From Methanosarcina sp. (GTDB lineage: Archaea; Halobacteriota; Methanosarcinia; Methanosarcinales; Methanosarcinaceae), in NCBI RefSeq assembly GCF_028693135.1, contig NZ_JAQUVZ010000036.1:1-36667 (forward strand): a stretch of DNA of 36,667 nucleotides, given 5' to 3'. Numbering within the stretch: the stretch's first letter is position 1; each line of letters begins with the position of its first letter. The translations under genes and the position numbers were made by a program. The notes beneath the pieces were generated by a model that was not told where the DNA came from, made no database searches, and saw only the letters and a list, made by a program, of their open reading frames with translations. Positions 24,805 to 31,816 of this stretch are shown in pieces.

Positions 24805-25811
24805 AAATCAACACCTGGTTTGGAATACTTGAAATCGGCAGCAAAGGAGAAGTCCTTGCCTCCGATCCTTTTCCAAAAAATATACGGGAGCTTGCACTCC
24901 GTTCCCTCTCTCTGAGGGAAAGCAGGCAGAATCTCCCTCCCGAAGGTTTTGACCTGAAAGCTGCAGCTCTCGAGTGCAAGTTTGTAGAGTCCCCATCGGA
25001 ATATTATTCCCTTTTACATGAAGTCACGCTGGATGCTGCAAAAATTCAGGTCTCAGAGGCCCTTACTCCTGACCAGCGCATAGTTCAGGCAGTAGAAGCC
25101 CTGGATGACATCAATGAGACCACTAATTCCCTTTCGGAAAGGCTTTTTGAGTGGTATGGAGGTTATTTCCCAGAATGCGGGCTCAACGGGGAAGCTCTTG
25201 CGCTTTTTATCGTAAAATACGGCTCCCGTGAGAATGTTGTTCCTGATGATCCTCTTTACTTAAAAGCCAGAGATTCCATGGGTGCAAAACTCGAAGCTGC
25301 AGATGAAGCGCTCCTTAAATGTTTTGCAGAGAGCGTTTGCAGTCTCTATGAGCGGCGGAAGCAAATTGAAGCTTACATCGAGAGCAGTATGGAAAATCTT
25401 GCCCCCAACCTGGCTATAACAGCGGGGCCCATGCTCGGGGCAAGGCTCATAAGCATTGCAGGCAGCCTTGAAAAACTCGCTGCTTTTCCGTCCAGTACAA
25501 TTCAGGTAATAGGAGCAAGTAAAGCTCTCTTCAAACATCTTCGGGAAAGGGCTCCGTCCCCCAAGCACGGAGTAATCTACAGCCATCCCCTTATCAATAC
25601 CTCTCCCTGGTGGATGCGGGGGAAAATTGCACGAGCCCTTGCAGCAAAACTTTCTCTTGCTGCTCGAATTGACTTTTACTCTGGGAAAAGAGACTCTTCT
25701 CTGCCAGAAAAACTGGAAGAAAAAATTCAGAAAATCCGGGCTTTAAACCCCAGGCCTCCGCAAAAAAGGCCGGAAAGTGGAGCAAAACCAAAAAAGAAGA
25801 GGAGGAAGTAA
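24801..25811 (+). CDS. nop5: Nop5/Nop56-Nop58-type box C/D snoRNP protein
   Basis: 336 aa. Nop5 bridges fibrillarin and L7Ae on box C/D guide RNA for 2'-O-methylation of rRNA and tRNA. The N-terminal part is the fibrillarin-binding domain, a central helical coiled-coil domain follows (about 90-190), and the Nop domain is plain: NLAITAGPMLGARLISIAGS, ASKALFKHLRERAPSPKHGV, and HPLINTSPWWMRGKIARALA. The C-terminus is Lys/Arg-rich. The start is TTG at 24801, supported by a strong GGAGG six bases upstream, inside the end of mptG. The start overlaps the mptG TGA. It is somewhat shorter than many archaeal Nop5 proteins. It is followed directly by flpA. Confidence 0.93.
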   Translation: MKINTWFGILEIGSKGEVLASDPFPKNIRELALRSLSLRESRQNLPPEGFDLKAAALECKFVESPSEYYSLLHEVTLDAAKIQVSEALTPDQRIVQAVEALDDINETTNSLSERLFEWYGGYFPECGLNGEALALFIVKYGSRENVVPDDPLYLKARDSMGAKLEAADEALLKCFAESVCSLYERRKQIEAYIESSMENLAPNLAITAGPMLGARLISIAGSLEKLAAFPSSTIQVIGASKALFKHLRERAPSPKHGVIYSHPLINTSPWWMRGKIARALAAKLSLAARIDFYSGKRDSSLPEKLEEKIQKIRALNPRPPQKRPESGAKPKKKRRK

Positions 25812-26495
25812 ATGCCTGACGTCAGGACGCTTTCCGATGGGATTTTTGAGGTTACGAAGGGCAAAAAGCAGCTTGCCACAAAGAACCTGGACCCGGGAAA
25901 GACTGTTTACGGAGAAAAGCTAATCCCGGTTGAAGGGATCGAGTATCGGACCTGGGACCCTCGCCGGAGCAAGCTTGGAGCCATGGTCCTCAAGAAGTTC
26001 AATATTCCCCTTAAGGAGGATTCAAAGGTGCTCTACCTGGGGGCAGCTTCAGGCACAACGGTCAGCCACGTTTCCGATATCGTCTCTGAAGGGGCAGTAT
26101 ATGCCGTTGAGTTTGCTCCAAGAAGCATGCGCGACTTCATAGGGCTTGCTTCCAGGCGTAAAAACATTATCCCTATCCTTGCTGATGCGGGAAAACCGGC
26201 AAGTTATGCTCATATTGTTGAGCCTGTAGACCTTATCTTTCAGGACGTTGCCCAGCCCAATCAGGCAGAAATCGCTGCAAGAAATGCTGCACGCTTTTTG
26301 ACTAAAGGTGGGTATCTCATGCTTTCTATCAAGGCTCGCAGCATCGATACTGCGGCAAACCCGAAGGAGGTCTTCACGGAAGAAGTAAAAAAGCTTGAAC
26401 AGGCTTTTGAACCCAGATTCGAAATCCTGACTGCCAGGGATCTTATGCCCTACCATGAAGATCACCTTGGAGTTCTGGCAAAGTTAAAAGAATGA
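25812..26495 (+). CDS. flpA: Fibrillarin-like rRNA/tRNA 2'-O-methyltransferase
   Basis: 227 aa, class I SAM-dependent methyltransferase, the catalytic subunit of archaeal box C/D RNPs. SAM-binding motif I is LYLGAASGTTVSHVSDI (about 76-92). AVEFAPRSMRD is motif II, DLIFQDVAQPNQAEI the acidic motif, and GGYLMLSIKARSID carries the catalytic lysine. Length agrees with the archaeal family. The ATG at 25812 directly follows the TAA of nop5 (25809-25811) with ggagg a few bases before, so the two proteins are translationally linked. It ends with TGA. Confidence 0.95.
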   Translation: MPDVRTLSDGIFEVTKGKKQLATKNLDPGKTVYGEKLIPVEGIEYRTWDPRRSKLGAMVLKKFNIPLKEDSKVLYLGAASGTTVSHVSDIVSEGAVYAVEFAPRSMRDFIGLASRRKNIIPILADAGKPASYAHIVEPVDLIFQDVAQPNQAEIAARNAARFLTKGGYLMLSIKARSIDTAANPKEVFTEEVKKLEQAFEPRFEILTARDLMPYHEDHLGVLAKLKE

Positions 26496-26506
26496 ATCCT
26501 ACTCTT

Positions 26507-26544
26507 CTGAAGGCTGAATTTTTCGGGAAGTCATAAACCTTCAG
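26507..26544 (+). terminator. Inverted repeat downstream of flpA
   Basis: ctgaagg (26507-26513) and ccttcag (26538-26544), with a 24-base loop containing a run of five T, begin 11 bases after the flpA stop. Possible transcript end for the mptG-nop5-flpA unit. Confidence 0.35.
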
Positions 26545-26547
26545 CAG

Positions 26548-26585
26548 GAAACTTCTGAGTCTTTAGCTCAGGGGTAGTTGACTTG
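26548..26585 (+). mobile_element. IS605/IS1341-type right-end remnant
   Basis: ctgagtctttagctcaggg (26555-26573) plus gtagttgac resembles right ends of IS200/IS605-family tnpB elements, where this DNA forms the 3' hairpin (CTGAG-N7-CTCAG) of the guide-like RNA. The same 19 bases occur inverted at 29851-29869. The left side is the flpA gene, so only the end is left. The family assignment is from memory of such ends, not a search. Confidence 0.4.
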
Positions 26586-26594
26586 ATAAGGATT

Positions 26595-26674
26595 CTCTGA
26601 ATGGTAGTATCTCTGAATGGTAGTATCTCTGAATGGTAGTATCTCTGAATGGTAGTATCTCTGAATGGTAGTAT
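26595..26674. repeat. 16-bp tandem repeat, 5 perfect copies
   Basis: Five perfect copies of ctctgaatggtagtat, just right of the mobile-element end and left of the ArsR gene stop. No spacers, so not CRISPR. Non-coding. Confidence 0.97.
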
Positions 26675-26737
26675 AATAATCACTTTCACAGAGGCTACTT
26701 TCATAGAGATTATTTAGTTAAAGCTGCTCTGGCTGCT

Positions 26738-27283
26738 TTATCTCTTTATATTCACAAACAGCCTTTTTTTAGTGATCGGAATTAGCTTTTTCCACTCAAC
26801 TATGGTATCTTCATAAAATGTATACTCGTCCACAGTCTTATCCGAGAATTTGCCGTCCACTTCATATACATAAAAACCCTCTTCTCCGTCTGTAGCTACA
26901 ACTTTTACCCGGTCTCCCATTTTCCTTACCTCTACAGCGGTTACGCTTTTCAGGGCTTCAAGCAGACTCGTACCTTCTTCCACCTCAAGCCTCGTGTTTT
27001 CTGCAAAGTGGTCCAGGAAAGAATAGACATTGTTCAGTTTTATGCCTATCATATGAGTATTTCCAAACTTTTTCCTTTCTACCAGTTTGGCTTTTTCCAG
27101 CACTTTCACATGTTTTGCAGCTACAGGTACGGAAATCCCTATTTCCCTTGCAAGGCCGGAGATGTGCTTATCCCCTTCACTCAGGATTTCCAGAATAGAG
27201 AGACGTGTATCGCTTGAGATCGCTTTGAATAGGTTTTCTCCACCGCCGTTCATTCCTGAATTCTTCATTACACTTACTACCAT
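26738..27283 (-). CDS. ArsR-type winged-helix regulator fused to a DUF4430-like domain
   Basis: 181 aa. Residues 17-82 are an ArsR-type winged helix (FKAISSDTRLSILEIL, HISGLAREIGISVPVAAKHVKVLEKAKLVE). Residues about 98-168 read as a DUF4430 domain: LEVEEGTSLLEALK, then GFYVYEVDGK, and DEYTFYEDTIVEWKK, matching the family's xxEGxSLLDAL / WxYxVNG / VxDGDxIEW layout. InterPro calls DUF4430 transcobalamin-like C-terminal, a fold used for cobalamin binding in transcobalamin and intrinsic factor. No cysteine metal site is present, so a small-molecule ligand (perhaps a corrinoid) rather than a thiol-bound metal is inferred. It is divergent from the DUF2162-exbB-exbD-like operon. The first ATG is used; 27268 and 27253 are alternatives. 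Confidence 0.8.
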   Translation of the reverse strand: MVVSVMKNSGMNGGGENLFKAISSDTRLSILEILSEGDKHISGLAREIGISVPVAAKHVKVLEKAKLVERKKFGNTHMIGIKLNNVYSFLDHFAENTRLEVEEGTSLLEALKSVTAVEVRKMGDRVKVVATDGEEGFYVYEVDGKFSDKTVDEYTFYEDTIVEWKKLIPITKKRLFVNIKR

Positions 27284-27318
27284 GATTATCTTCTATTTTA
27301 TCTCAACTACTTATAATT

Positions 27319-27333
27319 GTTGCCCCTAGTAAC
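27319..27333. promoter_or_regulatory. Possible autoregulatory operator near the ArsR promoter
   Basis: GTTGCCCCTAGTAAC (imperfect dyad, GTT...AAC ends) next to a minus-strand TTATAAGTAG TATA-like element at 27306-27315. It resembles the half sites at 27652-27669 only loosely. Confidence 0.3.
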
Positions 27334-27651
27334 GCAAGTAAAGTATGTCATTCACTCTATTAGTTGCTTTTTTTATTATTCATTTTAACAAATTTACTTT
27401 ATTATTTCCTTCTTCATTTTTCTTTCTTCAAAAAAATCTCATGGTTAACAGAGTGAATATTTACATAATTTTTGTTAAATTTTACTTTCCATTTGCTACT
27501 CAAGCCAGAAGATCCCTTTTTAATGTATGTAATGTATCAATTTTTCCTCCTGCAGATTTTTCCACTTGGTTTAATTATTTATTCTGAGCTCTGGTCGACG
27601 ACAGCCAGGATGTTTAACCTTTATTTCCAAAAATGTAATCAATAGACACTT
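27334..27651. other. AT-rich gap between ArsR and DUF2162 genes
   Basis: Nothing recognised. A short plus-strand open frame (27345-27587) is Phe/Leu-rich from base composition, lacks a ribosome binding site and resembles no family I know. A TATA-like TTTATTTCC lies at 27620-27628, upstream of the operator at 27652. Confidence 0.5.
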
Positions 27652-27669
27652 GTTATCCAGAAGGATAAC
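27652..27669. promoter_or_regulatory. Palindromic operator upstream of DUF2162 operon
   Basis: GTTATCC-AGAA-GGATAAC is a perfect 7-bp dyad. It is followed by GAACGTTACCC, so a third half site (CGTTACCC) forms a second, imperfect dyad with GGATAACG. Such nested half sites suit a dimeric ArsR-type repressor. TTTATTTAA at 27692-27700 is an alternative TATA element, and AGAAGGTAC at 27718-27726 is the ribosome binding region for the ATG at 27728. Confidence 0.5.
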
Positions 27670-27727
27670 GAACGTTACCCAAAAACCAGTTTTTATTTAA
27701 TCCTATTATAGATGCTCAGAAGGTACT

Positions 27728-28417
27728 ATGGACTCTTCTACGTTGACTGTTATTGGAATTTTAATAGGTATCCTTATCTTCGGGATTAAAACTGGATTAG
27801 GTTGTGGATTTTCAAACATCACTACGCGAGAAATTCTTACAATTGCTGGAAGTTACTTTTTTCTTGCCCTTTTATTCGGAAGCATTGCTAACCATATAAG
27901 CCTGGATGCTTTTGAGCGTCTTTCTTCAATGGGTATGGGAGTCCATGTTCTTGTCTCCCTGCTTCTCATAGGGGCCGGGATTTACACCCAGAAACAGTGG
28001 AATTCAGGAAAAGATGTTTCCAGACACACTTTCCTGGCTATATCCATGCCCTGTCCGGTCTGCCTGGGGGCTCTTGCGGTATCCTGCATGCTGCTTTCAG
28101 AAAATCTCAACTTTTCCGGGATAAAAATAGGGTTTCTTGTAGGAATTGCTTTTTTTACTGCAGTTGTAGCTTCTTCTTTTCTTTTCAGGTTTGGGAAGAC
28201 CCGGCTGGGAATGACTCCCGAAACTATGGGAAGCGCCATGATGCTTCTTGGAATTTATTATCTTTTAGGGGCTCTGCTAATCCCGGCATATATGAAAACA
28301 AAACAGATGAACCTGGCTCCTATGCAAACGGGAGAAACAAGCATTTTTCCCCTTCTGGCTTTCGGGGTCCTGGTCCTTGCAGGTTTTTTCCTCGGCCATG
28401 TGAGGTCTAACCAATGA
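27728..28417 (+). CDS. DUF2162 family membrane protein, predicted transporter
   Basis: 229 aa, about six to seven hydrophobic helices. Notable motifs are GIKTGLGCGFSN in helix 1, MPCPVCLGALAVSC with a CPxC pair in the middle, and a final helix before the GHVRSNQ end. This agrees with DUF2162, described as a predicted archaeal transporter. The thiols could bind a metal or be redox active. It is the first gene of the operon with an ExbB-type proton channel (ATGA overlap at 28414-28417) and a DUF2149 protein, so it may be the substrate-specific membrane part of an energised complex. It has a dyad operator in front and an ArsR-DUF4430 regulator opposite. Substrate unknown. Confidence 0.78.
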   Translation: MDSSTLTVIGILIGILIFGIKTGLGCGFSNITTREILTIAGSYFFLALLFGSIANHISLDAFERLSSMGMGVHVLVSLLLIGAGIYTQKQWNSGKDVSRHTFLAISMPCPVCLGALAVSCMLLSENLNFSGIKIGFLVGIAFFTAVVASSFLFRFGKTRLGMTPETMGSAMMLLGIYYLLGALLIPAYMKTKQMNLAPMQTGETSIFPLLAFGVLVLAGFFLGHVRSNQ

Positions 28418-29043
28418 GTAATATGGATCTTTTATCCCAGACGATGTACGTATTTTCATCGGCTTTGCTGTATCCGGTAATGATACTTCTGACAATCCTT
28501 GCCTTTGTTTCACTTATTCAATTAGGAGAATTCATCTCTGAGTATTCAAAAAGGAATAGAGATCGGAACAACCTGGAAATTGGTTGCAAAAAAATACGGG
28601 ACAGTCTTCTGAATTCGGCTTTTTCGGAAGCATCAAGGGCTCTTGAGAGCTTAAAACAAAATTACATGGTCACGTCCTTTGCAAGAGAGGCTGCAAAATA
28701 CCTCGAAGAGCGGAATTTTCCTTCAATCGAGAAGCTCTCTGAGGAATACGAGATAAGAATGGCAAAGCGCCTTGAAAACACGAAGATCATTTCAACGGTT
28801 GCCCCTATGCTCGGACTTATGGGGACGCTGATCCCGCTGGGACCTGCCCTGATAGGGCTTTCGCAAGGAGACCTTGAAACCCTTGCACAGAACCTGATGA
28901 TTGCCTTTGCAACTACCGTTGTAGGGCTCTTTTCTGCCGGAATAGCCTATGTGCTTACCCAGGTCAGGAGGCGCTGGTACTGGGAGGATATGTCGGATAT
29001 CGATTACATCCTGGATATACTTGAGGAGAAGAGCGAAAATTGA
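28414..29043 (+). CDS. MotA/TolQ/ExbB-type proton channel protein
   Basis: 209 aa. It has an N-terminal helix (about 12-35), a cytoplasmic domain (about 38-125), then two helices with the family hallmark APMLGLMGTLIPLGPAL (about 129-145) and ATTVVGLFSAGIAYVL. In ExbB/TolQ/MotA this pair forms the ion path that uses the proton gradient to drive a partner (TonB, TolA or the flagellar motor). The ATG overlaps the stop of DUF2162 (ATGA), with GAGGT upstream. The partner ExbD-like gene follows 27 bases later. An archaeon with no outer membrane has no classical TonB job, so what it drives is open. I name no gene symbol because exbB would imply the bacterial role. Confidence 0.85.
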   Translation: MSNMDLLSQTMYVFSSALLYPVMILLTILAFVSLIQLGEFISEYSKRNRDRNNLEIGCKKIRDSLLNSAFSEASRALESLKQNYMVTSFAREAAKYLEERNFPSIEKLSEEYEIRMAKRLENTKIISTVAPMLGLMGTLIPLGPALIGLSQGDLETLAQNLMIAFATTVVGLFSAGIAYVLTQVRRRWYWEDMSDIDYILDILEEKSEN

Positions 29044-29070
29044 TTGCGTTCTTTGAAAAGGAGGAAAACC

Positions 29071-29502
29071 ATGAGAAAATCCCGAAGGTACAGGCGAACC
29101 GGACTTTTAAATGACTCCGATGAGCAAAACCCCATGACCGGGGTTGCCAATCTCTTTGACGTTGCAATGGTCTTTTCCGTGGCTTTGCTGGTAGCCCTTG
29201 TGATGTCTTACCATCTTCCTGAGCTTCTAAGCTCTAATGAGGATATTACTATTGTGAAAAATCCCGGAGCTGAGGACATGAAGATAATCATCAAGGAAGA
29301 GGGGAAACCCATAGAAGTCCTGAATATGACCGAAAACATCGGTGGAGGCACAGGGGAAGCTTTGGGGACGGCTTATAAGCTGGCTGACGGCAGGGTGATT
29401 TATGTTCCTGAAGATTCGGAGGGGAACGGTACATCCACCTCAACTGATACATCTGCTTCAACCGGTACATCCGCTTCAACCGGTACATCCGTTTTAGATT
29501 AA
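29071..29502 (+). CDS. DUF2149 protein, ExbD/TolR-like
   Basis: 143 aa. After a basic N-terminus comes NPMTGVANLFDVAMVFSVALLVALVM (about 20-45), a single transmembrane helix with an Asp (D30) at its start. This is the same layout as ExbD/TolR, where the equivalent Asp is protonated by the channel. Outside the membrane lies a small domain (about 60-115; VKNPGAEDMKIIIKEEGKPI) and a Thr/Ser-rich tail with TSASTG repeats. DUF2149 is the family name; the ExbD analogy is inferred from layout and its place right after the ExbB-type gene. I use ATG 29071, since ggagg lies six bases upstream; an earlier in-frame TTG (29044) is less likely. Confidence 0.8.
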   Translation: MRKSRRYRRTGLLNDSDEQNPMTGVANLFDVAMVFSVALLVALVMSYHLPELLSSNEDITIVKNPGAEDMKIIIKEEGKPIEVLNMTENIGGGTGEALGTAYKLADGRVIYVPEDSEGNGTSTSTDTSASTGTSASTGTSVLD

Positions 29503-29719
29503 TTTTTTTCCACGATTTACGCAAGTTTAGTTTTTGTGGCCTGAATCTGTGGAATTTATCTGGGATTCAGAAAAAAGAAGTTTTAGGTATGACAAAAATA
29601 TAACTTCTAATTTTCAGTTTGGGAATTGATCTATAGTTCCATTCCCCAAATAATCATTCTTGGCAAAAAAACCCCTTGATATTATATTTGAATCATTCCT
29701 TAATCTCGTATGTGAAATG

Positions 29720-29749
29720 CGGCGTGAAATAATAACGCCGTATTTTTTT
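29720..29749 (+). terminator. Intrinsic-type terminator
   Basis: CGGCGT-N9-ACGCCG stem (29720-29740) followed by TATTTTTTT. It is about 220 bases after the ExbD-like stop, which itself is followed by a T run. The DNA between 29503 and 29719 shows no gene. Confidence 0.6.
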
Positions 29750-29784
29750 CTGGGTTAAAAGTATCTAAAAAGTATCTACTTAGT

Positions 29785-29823
29785 ATGAAAGTATGTGAGA
29801 TTCTCTTCCTCACATATTTTCAT
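29785..29823. repeat. Long hairpin beside the TnpB-like remnant
   Basis: Two 15-base arms (atgaaagtatgtgag and ctcacatattttcat), 14 of 15 paired, around a 9-base loop. It is just outside the right end at 29837-29869, and may be the termination or subterminal hairpin of that element. Confidence 0.6.
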
Positions 29824-29836
29824 GCGGGTATAGTGG

Positions 29837-30060
29837 CTAGTTAACACTAACCCTGAGCTAAAGACTCAGAGGCTCCCTGTGTCCTCCTTCAGACTATTGT
29901 CCACAAGTAAAGCAGGCTCTACCTCGTGTTCCACGGGTGAAAATATGTGCTTGAGCTTCCTTTCGGATTCCAGGTTTCACTGGCACAGTCTTTAGTCCTT
30001 AGAGAATGAGTATGATAGTGAAGTTTACCCTGTTAACCAACTTGCGAGAATTGCATTGTG
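29837..30060 (-). pseudogene. Remnant of an IS605/IS1341-type tnpB 3' end with right end
   Basis: The minus strand carries the right-end block gtctttagctcagggtta (29869 downward), directly after a frame ending KEDTGSL then TGA. Upstream it reads FSPVEHEVEPALLVDN, like the variable C-terminal tail of archaeal TnpB-like proteins, where a short tail ending in xGS(P/L) runs into the right end. The frame breaks a few codons further upstream (TGA at about 29972) and continues in another frame. No catalytic or zinc-finger part of TnpB could be found. It is therefore a decayed fragment at best. Confidence 0.35.
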
Positions 30061-30319
30061 ATTACAGTAAAATACCTCAGTCCTTTCTTGGTTTTAGCTT
30101 CGGAAATCAGCAAGATCGTTTTGACATTAATGGTAAGCAGAGTACAGTGATTATTTATTTTTCAGACAGTCTCTTAGAGTAGAATTTCCTAATTTCTAAA
30201 GGATGCTTTACATGCTTATAGTCGGAAGTTCAGGTATCGAAAACGTCGTTTTGGTGCTTGATATAATTGACCATAAAAATGCGACTTAAAAAAGAAAAAA
30301 TTTAATGGAGGTTTAGAGG
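30061..30319. other. No gene recognised
   Basis: Between the TnpB-like remnant and the ribosome-binding-site repeat cluster. A short minus-strand frame (LISEAKTKKGLRYFTVITM) looks protein-like but is truncated. Likely decayed mobile DNA. Confidence 0.4.
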
Positions 30320-30431
30320 AAAATTACTTCCGGAAGACTGCAGTTTCAAGGAGATGTAAAATGGCAAATTACTTCTGGGAAACTGCAGATTTAAGGAGGT
30401 TTAATTTAATGCAGATTTAAGGAGGTTTAAT
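30320..30431. repeat. Direct repeats carrying strong Shine-Dalgarno sequences
   Basis: A 33-base block at 30320-30352 (aaattacttccggaagactg...) recurs at 30366-30398 with six or so differences. The block gcagatttaaggaggtttaa then recurs back to back (30384-30403 and 30411-30430). Each ends in an aaggag or aaggagg motif. Confidence 0.75.
30361..30420 (+). CDS. Possible 19-aa small ORF
   Basis: ATG with AAGGAGA and correct spacing upstream, 19 codons (MANYFWETADLRRFNLMQI), ending in TAA. It overlaps the repeated Shine-Dalgarno block, so it may be a chance product of duplication. No relative recognised. Confidence 0.2.
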   Translation: MANYFWETADLRRFNLMQI

Positions 30432-30476
30432 ATGCTGGCCTGGAAGTCAAATCAAGTACATCTGATTTGCTTGTAA
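30432..30476 (+). CDS. Possible 14-aa small ORF or leader peptide
   Basis: A perfect AAGGAGG ribosome binding site followed by ATG and 14 codons (MLAWKSNQVHLICL) to TAA. No gene follows directly; the next open frame is 30641. Could be a leader peptide or a broken gene start. Confidence 0.25.
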   Translation: MLAWKSNQVHLICL

Positions 30477-30640
30477 TATATAACAACGTCTAAATATATA
30501 ACTATTTCGTATCCATGTGAACTTGCTCCTAAAAAAAGAAAATATCAAAACAAGTTAAAATGATTAAGTTATTAAATGAGGAACACGCAAAAATAGTCCA
30601 TACTAAATAAACGACGTCATTTGTTGGGAGATTACCCAAT

Positions 30641-30886
30641 ATGTCACATTTAATAATTCCAAAATACGTTTTGGATGATATTAACAAGTTCATACAAGTA
30701 AATTATATGAATTATCATGATTCTTTGCCACACTCTTTAATTATTGCTCAAGCATTTTGTTTGAGGTTTAAAGATTATGGAAATGAATTTGGTGTATCTG
30801 AAATAACCGATGCTGTAGAATATGTAAAAAATAATCAACAGAAAACGAGAGCAGTTAATCTGAACAAAAAAACGTTTGATCCTTGA
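30641..30886 (+). CDS. Hypothetical small protein
   Basis: 81 aa, start ATG with GGGAGAT eight bases upstream, stop TGA. The N-terminus (MSHLIIPKYVLDDINKFIQVNY) is amphipathic and helical. The body has a QAFCLRFKDYGNEFGVSEITDAVEYVKNN segment with a small-helical-protein look. No domain recognised. Composition is AT-rich compared with the housekeeping genes to the left, as is the whole 29.5-32.8 kb stretch, so it may have come with mobile DNA. Coding is supported by the ribosome binding site and a reasonable amino-acid mix, not by family membership. Confidence 0.5.
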   Translation: MSHLIIPKYVLDDINKFIQVNYMNYHDSLPHSLIIAQAFCLRFKDYGNEFGVSEITDAVEYVKNNQQKTRAVNLNKKTFDP

Positions 30887-31693
30887 AGACCTGGAAAATC
30901 TTTATTAAAATCAATAGCCTGGTAAGTTCTATTTATGGTATCGATCCTCCAAACCATGATAACAACATTTGAGACTTTTTATTATTTTCTGGGTTTTTGA
31001 TTGATTGCATCGACTGCCGGTGGAATTAATGGTACATTTTGGCGATCCCAGAAATTGTTAAAAATTTGTAACTATTCAGCCTATGCAAAATAGGTCTATC
31101 AATATTGATTTCAACTTAATTTATAAGTGTAAGTACCAACCAGTGAAAAACGAAAAAACGGTGTTAATAGCCAGCAATTGAATAAAATGAACTTAGAGAA
31201 TTTTGCCCGTTGAATTTTACGAAAGATGGTTCTTGATTTTGTTTTACCCGGGCTGCTAGTTGACAATATGCTCATTTTTCTATAAAGTTATAACTTTTAA
31301 AAAGTTATCAAATCAAAAACTCGATATTAGTAGACCAGTTTCATGTACCGTGTACAAAAAATTGACCTCGAATTAACAGCAAATTCAGGGCACTGCCAGA
31401 ATATCACAGATAAGTATCGAAAAGGACTGAAAAATGGACATAAAGCTGGCAAAAAAGGCAAATAACCATAAACGGATCCACCTTTTAAATGTCAGCTTTG
31501 TATTTCCAGTTCTTGTTTCAGTTTTTGTATAACTTAATTTGATAGAAGCACACATTTTCTACTATAGAATTGGGCCTCATGACCATGTTTTCTTTATACA
31601 AATTTAAGTTTTATCTTGTGTGTTATGAGTTTTGACAGTTTTCATTTTTCCTATATTATACTGTGTCGATGCAATTCGTTTAGATCAAAGACC
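30887..31693. other. Long AT-rich stretch without a clear gene
   Basis: No gene supported. It contains a perfect palindrome ATAACTTTT-A-AAAAGTTAT at 31290-31308. A very short frame around 31120-31175 (YKCKYQPV...) faintly recalls IS200 TnpA starts but is not enough to call. Probably degraded mobile-element DNA. Confidence 0.4.
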
Positions 31694-31816
31694 TTATTCA
31701 GTCTTTTCACAACTCAACAGATGCTTCTTTTTTCCCCCTCGTTCATCTTCAGGATGGATCGGAGCTACATGAGCAACTTCTTCTTCCTTCGTCTCTTCTT
31801 TCTTTTCTTCTGCCAC
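31694..31816 (-). CDS. Small acidic/basic 40-aa protein, GTG start
   Basis: 40 codons plus TAA. It starts with GTG at 31816, preceded by GGGGGTG(T) about seven bases upstream, which matches the anti-SD well. A TATA box (TTTATAAG) on the minus strand near 31850-31857 would place the transcript start about 15-20 bases before the GTG. The protein is highly charged (MAEEKKEETKEEEVAHVAP at the N-terminus, then a GGKKK segment). No domain recognised. The match of promoter, ribosome binding site and charged reading frame makes it more credible than other short frames here. Confidence 0.5.
   Translation of the reverse strand: MAEEKKEETKEEEVAHVAPIHPEDERGGKKKHLLSCEKTE

Noticed and set aside
26560-26580. 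tRNA fragment (tagctcaggggtag looks like a D-arm/A-box)
   Set aside because: No anticodon arm, T-arm or acceptor stem follows; the same block occurs inverted at 29851 as part of an IS605-type end.
26595-26674. CRISPR array or operator array
   Set aside because: Perfect 16-base units without spacers, and not at a promoter; the ArsR gene ends, rather than starts, on this side.
27345-27587. 80-codon plus-strand frame upstream of the DUF2162 gene
   Set aside because: Phe/Leu-rich from AT-rich DNA, no ribosome binding site, no family resemblance.
29291-29524. 77-codon minus-strand frame with MYRLK repeats
   Set aside because: Antisense to the Thr/Ser-rich tail of the ExbD-like gene; repeat shadow without a start signal.
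31115-31180. IS200 tnpA-like start (YKCKYQPV)
   Set aside because: Only a few residues resemble TnpA and no HUH or catalytic tyrosine motif follows.
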